Of a stretch of 19,682 nucleotides of DNA, positions 15,314-19,682 are shown piece by piece (the first letter of the stretch is position 1; each line of letters starts with the position of its first letter). Made by a program: the position numbers and the translations under genes. The stretch comes from CAYRUP01 sp964427485 (lineage in GTDB: Bacteria > Pseudomonadota > Gammaproteobacteria > DSM-16500), in contig CAYRUP010000020.1 in the NCBI GenBank assembly GCA_964427485.1, forward strand, positions 1 to 19,682. The letters run 5' to 3'. Below the pieces are notes generated by a model. That model saw only the letters and a list, made by a program, of their open reading frames with translations, had not been told where the DNA came from and did no database searches.

Positions 15314-16747
15314 ATGTCAAAATCAAGACTGACAGAATTTATTAACATTATTAACAAGACCGAGATTGGAGAATTAAGAAACGGAATAGTGTTAACGTGG
15401 GATTCAAAAAATTTGTCGGCAGTTGAGCCGATTATGACGCCTGCTCTGCGGACTATGGCTAATAATAATAGCTTACCCTCTTATGAAAGTGTGAAACGCA
15501 AGGATCGTGAGAGTCTTGGAGTGACTGCTCAGGAATTTCCTGTTAAAGGAGTATTACAATCATTAACTCCTTTGCGTGAAGCACACAGCGCAGTTGACTG
15601 GATAGGTGGATTCGGAGTTCTCCCCCTGTTAAATATAGCGCAGATTACTGCCACAACACTTCTTGAGTTTGGAACACGTACGGTTGGGGCTGTGTTTATG
15701 CAACCAGCAAGATTTCTTAACACATTAATTGATAAACTTGATAGACGGAATGAAATGAGTCCGGCACGTAAATTTGGATTGCGTGCACTCGCGTATACGG
15801 TTACCTCACCTCTTTCGTGTATAGGTTTGACCTTTTCACTCGCAGCCGATGTGCTTGCTTATTCCAGACAGCTTATTGATTCAGGTATTCGTCTAATTAA
15901 CCCATTGTGGTGGGGTGCCAAATTAATTAACAGAATCACAGGAAAAAATAAGATAGAAAGCGCTTCTTTCAAAAGTGTTACATCGACTTTTGTTTCATCT
16001 ACAATAAAATTGTTACCAGCTGCCGCTATTATTGCCACCGGTGTTTTGACAGCTGGGGGTTCTATACCTGCTCTTCAAGCTGCAGGAGCTGCTATCACGA
16101 GCGCAGGCGGAGCAGGACTCGCTACTCTAGTAGGAGTTTATGCAAGCGGAGCTGTTGCAGCGGTTTCTAAGTTGTTTTCTGGCGCTGTAAATGGGGTTAC
16201 TCGTTTCTTGGCTGGAGCAGATGAACCAGGAAAAGGAAACAAACGACCCTCTCGTCATGCATCATTCGACCTAAGTAATAAAGATATTAATAAACAACAT
16301 AGACGGACAGTGTCATTGGATCTTACTACTCCTCGCCATTCCCGTCAGCTTTCCCATCAACTTCCCCCCCGTCAATCTTCCACTCGTGTAATAGCGGACA
16401 AAGTAGTAGTGACAGTGACACCGGTGACACCAGTGACACCCGTGACACCAGAAGTGACATTGATAGTGACACCACCTGACGAAGAGAAGAGGCCGGGAGC
16501 GGGACAAGAAGCAGAAGCACCACGACGACTATCAGAATCAGGGGCATCAGGGCTGTTTGCTCCTTCTACTTCACAACAATACCTGGCTCCAGGACTAAGA
16601 TCATCATCAATATCTAGCAAACAATCGGATGAGCCGACAGGCCAAGACTCACCACGAGAACGAGATTCAAGATCATCATCAATCTCCTCAGTTTCAGTCT
16701 CAGGTAGAAGTAGATCTGGAGGTAGAGATAGATCAAATTCAGTATAG
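15314..16747 (+). CDS. Unrecognised protein with hydrophobic segments and Ser/Arg-rich tail, candidate effector
   Basis: A 477-residue protein I cannot assign to a family. GAGGG lies 7 bases before the ATG. Hydrophobic stretches are at about residues 92-130 and 153-183, and a long glycine/alanine-rich one (about 232-300, LLPAAAIIATGVLTAGG and so on), which suggests membrane insertion; there is no N-terminal signal peptide. From about residue 305 the protein is polar and probably disordered: RHASFDL (314-320), RRTVSLDL (330-337), a VTPVTPVTP repeat coded by four 9-base units, and a tail rich in S and R ending RDRSNSV. Two-part design with a hydrophobic middle and eukaryote-like serine/arginine tail recalls secreted effectors of intracellular bacteria, but that is inference. 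Confidence 0.65.
   Translation: MSKSRLTEFINIINKTEIGELRNGIVLTWDSKNLSAVEPIMTPALRTMANNNSLPSYESVKRKDRESLGVTAQEFPVKGVLQSLTPLREAHSAVDWIGGFGVLPLLNIAQITATTLLEFGTRTVGAVFMQPARFLNTLIDKLDRRNEMSPARKFGLRALAYTVTSPLSCIGLTFSLAADVLAYSRQLIDSGIRLINPLWWGAKLINRITGKNKIESASFKSVTSTFVSSTIKLLPAAAIIATGVLTAGGSIPALQAAGAAITSAGGAGLATLVGVYASGAVAAVSKLFSGAVNGVTRFLAGADEPGKGNKRPSRHASFDLSNKDINKQHRRTVSLDLTTPRHSRQLSHQLPPRQSSTRVIADKVVVTVTPVTPVTPVTPEVTLIVTPPDEEKRPGAGQEAEAPRRLSESGASGLFAPSTSQQYLAPGLRSSSISSKQSDEPTGQDSPRERDSRSSSISSVSVSGRSRSGGRDRSNSV
16415..16450 (+). repeat. Tandem 9-base repeat (GTGACACCN x4) inside the 15314 gene
   Basis: Four successive in-frame 9-base units GTGACACC followed by a variable base encode VTPVTPVTPVTP. 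Related degenerate units (GTGACA) lie on both sides. The length is a multiple of three, so copy-number changes would lengthen or shorten the disordered linker without frameshift. Confidence 0.8.
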
Positions 16748-16766
16748 AAACATGATAAAAAGTAAC

Positions 16767-16814
16767 GATTGAATCAATCATTATTTAATAAATATAGTAT
16801 AATGATTGATCAAT
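16767..16814. promoter_or_regulatory. Two ATTGA/TCAAT palindromes around a -10 box
   Basis: GATTGAATCAATC (16767-16779) is a palindrome with a one-base centre; ATTGATCAAT (16805-16814) is a perfect one. Between them is TATAAT at 16798-16803, 45 bases before the ATG at 16849. In addition ATCAATCATTAT (16773-16784) pairs perfectly with ATAATGATTGAT (16799-16810). This could be a pair of operator sites for a dimeric repressor, or an AT-rich hairpin ending the upstream transcript; the lack of GC pairs favours an operator. Confidence 0.45.
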
Positions 16815-16848
16815 TATTCTTTTAAAAATACATGAGAATGGTAGTGGT

Positions 16849-18570
16849 ATGAAAAAAGCAGATTTGGAGAGTTTAATTTTAAAAAGTTTTCAGAATGACA
16901 ATATAGATCATTTTTACATAATGAAATTTTTATTCAATATTTTAAGTGATGATTGGGAATTTGGTTTCGGAAATTTTGACTATTTTTTAAACACCGAGGC
17001 GCCTCAGTTAAGTCTAATTCAGGAGGAAAGAGAGTATTTACTAACACAACAACTCCTCAGTGATCAACCATTGTTTAGTGATGAAGCATTGTTTTCTTAC
17101 TTCATTTCAAGAAATACTTTATTTTTTCCTTCTCTAGCAGCGCCATCCGCCCGTGCCCAAAAGCTAGCCGAAACAAGAGTCCCAGTTTCTGAAAGCGTCG
17201 AGTTTAAAGCATCTAACTTCATCTATAAAGACGGCAGAGCAGTTCCTCTTGATGCTGATATAAAAAAGGATCGTGGTCGTCAGTATTTTGTCCTGCTTAA
17301 TGGAAAAAAAATTCGAATTTTTTCAAAGAGCGGGTTGCAATATAAAGATAAGAGACAAGTCTCTCCTGATACTGAAATAATAAAAAAAGGCACTAGTTTT
17401 TTTGCTAAAAACCCAGATGGGACAGCAGGAGACCAAGTTTTTACAGTTACTGCGCTTCGACAAGCTAAATTAAAATATAAAAATGGGAACCTGGTTTCTC
17501 CTGATGCTAAAATAATCGAGGAAGGCCGTGAGTATTTTGTTCAAAACGAAGATGGGACAAAAGACCAAGTTTTTACAGTTACTGCGCTCAATAAGAAGAG
17601 ACTGCTGCCTTCACGATTTAGATATAAAGATGGCGGCGAGATTTCTTGTGATGCTGAAATAATAAAGGAAGGTCGTAAGTATTTTGTCCAGTCTGATGGA
17701 GAAAAAATTCCGGTTATTACAGTGGAAGCGTTTCAAAAAAGGAAATTAAAATATCCAGATGGCGAAGCAGTTTCCTCTGAGGCTAAAATAATAAAAAAAG
17801 GCCGTGAATATTTTGTTGAAAACGAAGATGGGATAAAAGATCAAGTTCGTACAGTTGCTGCGCTTCGACACGCTCAATTAAAATATCTAAATGGGGAACC
17901 GGTTTCTCCTGATGCTAAAATAATAGAAGAACGCCATAAATATTTTGTTGAAAATAAAGATGAGAAAAGAGATCAAGTTTTTACAATTTCTGCGCTTCGA
18001 CAAGCTCAATTAAAATATCTAAATGGGAAACCGGTTTCTCCTGGTGCTAAAATAGAAAAAGTAGGCCGTAATTATTTTGTTCAAAACCCAGATGGGTCAA
18101 GTGATCAAGTTGTTACAGCTAGTGGGTTTCAAAGGAGGAAATTAAAATATCCAGATGGCAAAACAGTTTCTCCTGATGCTGATAAATTTCCGAAAACCGA
18201 TAATCCCCTACTATCATTTGAGAATGCGTTTCCTGAAACCGGCGGCTTATCACTGCCTCTAGCTCCTAGCTTGCCTCCATTACCAAGTAATAAAAATGCT
18301 GTCGACTATTTGGCAACCGAGGACTCTCTGCCACCGTTTACTTTTGATAAAGGTGATGAAAGTGATGACCCTTTTTTAAATGAGGTGGAAATCGATGTCT
18401 TTCCATCGTTACTACCTACCAATGAACATTCACTTGGTTTCGCATCACCATTACCAGAAGAACCCTGTTTTTTGAAGACTTTTAGTCTATTTTCTCCCGA
18501 TAAACGATCCGCAGACCAGGAAGGGTCAACCTCCTCATTGCAACCAATAAAAAAAATAAAAACGATATGA
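16849..18570 (+). CDS. Tandem ~44-residue repeat protein with nuclear-localisation-like C-terminus
   Basis: A 573-residue protein that I do not recognise. Residues 1-125 form a non-repetitive, partly helical domain. Repeat units then begin at residues 126, 165, 210, 259, 302, 346, 390 and 434 (the last is half a unit). The consensus is Y-x-(D/N)-G-x-x-VSPDAKII-x-x-G-R-x-YFVQN-x-DG-x-x-DQVFTV-x-ALRQAQLK. From 448 on there is an acidic, proline-rich, probably disordered tail, ending in K552-R553 and then PIKKIKTI (K568, K569, K571), similar to a bipartite nuclear localisation signal although the 14-residue spacer is long. No signal peptide or membrane segment. The ribosome binding site is weak. 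A secreted host-directed protein is plausible but unproven. Confidence 0.7.
   Translation: MKKADLESLILKSFQNDNIDHFYIMKFLFNILSDDWEFGFGNFDYFLNTEAPQLSLIQEEREYLLTQQLLSDQPLFSDEALFSYFISRNTLFFPSLAAPSARAQKLAETRVPVSESVEFKASNFIYKDGRAVPLDADIKKDRGRQYFVLLNGKKIRIFSKSGLQYKDKRQVSPDTEIIKKGTSFFAKNPDGTAGDQVFTVTALRQAKLKYKNGNLVSPDAKIIEEGREYFVQNEDGTKDQVFTVTALNKKRLLPSRFRYKDGGEISCDAEIIKEGRKYFVQSDGEKIPVITVEAFQKRKLKYPDGEAVSSEAKIIKKGREYFVENEDGIKDQVRTVAALRHAQLKYLNGEPVSPDAKIIEERHKYFVENKDEKRDQVFTISALRQAQLKYLNGKPVSPGAKIEKVGRNYFVQNPDGSSDQVVTASGFQRRKLKYPDGKTVSPDADKFPKTDNPLLSFENAFPETGGLSLPLAPSLPPLPSNKNAVDYLATEDSLPPFTFDKGDESDDPFLNEVEIDVFPSLLPTNEHSLGFASPLPEEPCFLKTFSLFSPDKRSADQEGSTSSLQPIKKIKTI
17224..18189 (+). repeat. Coding tandem repeat array (7.5 units of about 132 bases)
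   Basis: Units start at 17224, 17341, 17476, 17623, 17752, 17884, 18016 and 18148. The three steps from 17752 to 18148 are exactly 132 bases, while earlier ones vary (117, 135, 147, 129). Units 2, 5 and 6 are the most alike at base level, for example the shared GTTTCTCCTGATGCTAAAAT stretch, which suggests recent internal duplication in the second half. Confidence 0.85.
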
Positions 18571-18724
18571 TGATGTCATCACGAAGCAAACGTTGAGCTT
18601 GGGTAATATTTTCAATTAAAGCGGCTTGTGGAAAGCTATGGGTATTAACTACCCAAGTACAGCGCTATTTGGTAATATAAGGCGCTAATATTTTCAAACG
18701 AGCTAAGAACAAATATGAATATTT
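18571..18724 (-). pseudogene. Possible minus-strand gene remnant in the gap before the LuxR gene
   Basis: One minus-strand frame reads LARLKILAPYITK, a TAG stop, then RCTWVVNTHSFPQ and AALIENITQAQRLLRDDIII before running into the antisense of the neighbouring gene. The amino acid pattern looks more protein-like than random AT-rich DNA, with a single stop. I do not recognise the family. No start codon, ribosome site or full domain is present, so it may be chance. Confidence 0.25.
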
Positions 18725-19360
18725 ATGAGCATATCACTCCAAAAAAAATTTGAAACACTTACAGAAAATCTTCCTATCTCTGCCTATTGGAAAGATAAAA
18801 AAGGCAAATATATTAAGATCTATGAAGGTTTTTTGTTAGAAAGCAAAATACATTCAGAATCAGATGTCATAGGCCAAAGCGATCAGGAATTATGGGGTGC
18901 AAAAGCGCCTTCTTTTTCAGCTAATGATAAAAGGGTATTATTCCGAGAAAAAAATCATATTTTTATTGAGGAGCACATTGTTCTGGAGAATAAAAAATTT
19001 TATTTGAGTTGTAAAAGCCCATGGTATTCAGAAGATGGAAAAATAATTGGAATATTTGGTTCATCGTTATTGTTAAACTCACAAATTTCACTTAGCACTT
19101 CTTCATGTTTTGAAAAATGGGATCCATTTTTAGAGTTATTGCATGCCGCTTATGCTAATCACGAAATTCCAATTCTTACCAAGCGTCAGAAAGAATGTTT
19201 AAAATATCTTGCAAAAGGCATGACATTAAAACAAATTGGCGCATCATTAAATTTATCCCCTAGAACAGTAGAGCACTACTTGCATGCTATAAAAACAAAA
19301 TTGCAGTGTGGGAATCGTTATGAACTTATCCAAAAAGCGAATGAATTAAATATTCTATAG
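18725..19360 (+). CDS. PAS-like sensor and LuxR-type DNA-binding transcriptional regulator
   Basis: The 211-residue protein has an N-terminal PAS-like domain (about 10-120, LTENLPISAYWKDKKGKYI ... VIGQSDQELWG ... SPWYSEDGKIIGIFG) and a C-terminal LuxR/GerE helix-turn-helix (about 151-211). The latter shows LTKRQKECLKYLAKGMTLKQIG followed by LNLSPRTVEHYLHAIKTKL, including the conserved recognition-helix pattern SPRTVE. It lacks a receiver domain, so it is an orphan regulator that probably responds to a small ligand or redox cue through the PAS domain. Such PAS-LuxR proteins are numerous in Legionellales. The ATG at 18725 has no good Shine-Dalgarno sequence. Targets are unknown; the repeats upstream of nearby genes are candidates. 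Confidence 0.88.
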   Translation: MSISLQKKFETLTENLPISAYWKDKKGKYIKIYEGFLLESKIHSESDVIGQSDQELWGAKAPSFSANDKRVLFREKNHIFIEEHIVLENKKFYLSCKSPWYSEDGKIIGIFGSSLLLNSQISLSTSSCFEKWDPFLELLHAAYANHEIPILTKRQKECLKYLAKGMTLKQIGASLNLSPRTVEHYLHAIKTKLQCGNRYELIQKANELNIL

Positions 19361-19384
19361 TCAAGCTTATTATATGGATAAATG

Positions 19385-19404
19385 TGGTATAATTATGGTA
19401 TAAA
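19385..19404 (+). promoter_or_regulatory. Overlapping extended -10 promoters as 11-base tandem repeat
   Basis: TGGTATAA occurs at 19385-19392 and 19396-19403, exactly 11 bases (one DNA turn) apart. The first copy reads TGGTATAAT, a perfect extended -10 box. No strong -35 is seen. It lies about 90 bases before the ATG at 19481 and after the LuxR gene stop. The sequence GGTATAATTAT closely matches GGTACAATTAT upstream of the gene at 15314. Confidence 0.5.
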
Positions 19405-19480
19405 CAGGGTAAAAATAATGAAAAATTATTTATTTTTCAATTAATTCATTGTTTATACTAAAATTTTTATAGGAGGAAAT

Positions 19481-19682
19481 ATGGCTTTATTACCGCAGCC
19501 ATCGCTGTTCAGGACAGTGCCAGCCAAAGACTATCTTAACCTTTTTGATAAAGGGATTCTTGACGGGGAGAAAGTTGTAAAACTTTTAAATTATAAAAAA
19601 GCAGATGTATCTGTTGCTGCTAATGTTCCTGTTTCTTCTGTTCGTTATGAGCCAAAAAAAATGCCAGCAGAGCTTAGAGAGC
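19481..19682 (+). CDS. Start of a cytoplasmic protein, possibly Xre/MbcA-type helix-turn-helix (partial)
   Basis: An open frame starts at ATG 19481, preceded by the strong ribosome binding site AGGAGG, and runs off the window after 67 residues. The visible part begins MALLPQPSLFRTVPAKDYLN and continues with LFDKGILDGEKVVKLLNYKKADVSVAANVPVSSVRYEPKKMPAELRE. The stretch LLNYKKADVSVAANVPVSSVRY has the spacing of a helix-turn-helix as in antitoxins of the Xre/MbcA/ParS group, but too little is present to be sure. It has no signal peptide. A long 5' leader of about 90 bases separates it from the extended -10 repeats. Confidence 0.6.
   Translation, partial: MALLPQPSLFRTVPAKDYLNLFDKGILDGEKVVKLLNYKKADVSVAANVPVSSVRYEPKKMPAELRE

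Noticed and set aside
16313..16620. Three minus-strand open frames of 64-82 codons
   Set aside because: They are antisense shadows of the low-complexity VTP and Ser/Arg-rich coding region at 15314-16747.
17224..18189. CRISPR array
   Set aside because: The repeats are about 132 bases, in frame with a long coding sequence and conserved at protein level, without spacers.
19405..19450. Terminator from the AAAAATAAT ... ATTATT inverted repeat before the last gene
   Set aside because: The stem is all A-T and imperfect, and it would lie between the proposed promoter and the gene it drives.

Overview
The window looks like the chromosome of an AT-rich gammaproteobacterium, probably of the Legionellales or a similar host-associated lineage. 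This rests on the gene order of the cytochrome oxidase cluster, on purT, on a PAS-LuxR regulator, on an ankyrin-repeat protein and two low-complexity effector-like proteins, and on nested palindromic repeats of the CCCTCATCCCC / CCCTTCTCCC type. The taxonomic call is inference; there is no rRNA or other marker here.

Positions 1-473 (minus strand) hold the start of a multi-heme-type cytochrome c gene that is cut by the window edge and read away from the next block. Positions 661-9023 are an aerobic respiration cluster, all on the plus strand: coxB (subunit II with a C-terminal cytochrome c domain, so caa3-like), coxA (subunit I), cox11/ctaG (CuB chaperone), SURF1, a small membrane-anchored CxxxC protein, ctaA (heme A synthase), ctaB (heme O synthase), SCO1/SenC (CuA chaperone), a TlpA-like thioredoxin lipoprotein and a cytochrome c5-like protein. 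From the CxxxC protein onward, most genes are coupled by 4-8 base overlaps. Together they encode the two catalytic subunits, both copper insertion routes and the whole heme O to heme A pathway. Subunit III (coxC/ctaE) is missing from its usual place between cox11 and SURF1, where there is only a nested palindrome. purT (purine biosynthesis) is coupled to the end of the cluster.

Positions 10211-11815 hold three exported or small proteins: an LprI-like (DUF1311) periplasmic protein, a 63-residue protein with ten cysteines, and an 83-residue tryptophan-rich secreted protein. A 140-base nested inverted repeat (11823-11962) separates them from the accessory region.

Positions 11969-19682 look accessory and more AT-rich. 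They contain a 929-residue ankyrin/coiled-coil protein on the minus strand, a ribbon-helix-helix-like antitoxin relic truncated by a palindromic element, a 477-residue protein with hydrophobic segments and a serine/arginine-rich tail, a 573-residue protein with seven and a half copies of a ~44-residue repeat and a nuclear-localisation-like C-terminus, a PAS-LuxR regulator, and the start of a gene of uncertain family. The first three intact large proteins are candidate secreted effectors by composition only. Three of the plus-strand genes share a GTAYAATKAT promoter-like core.
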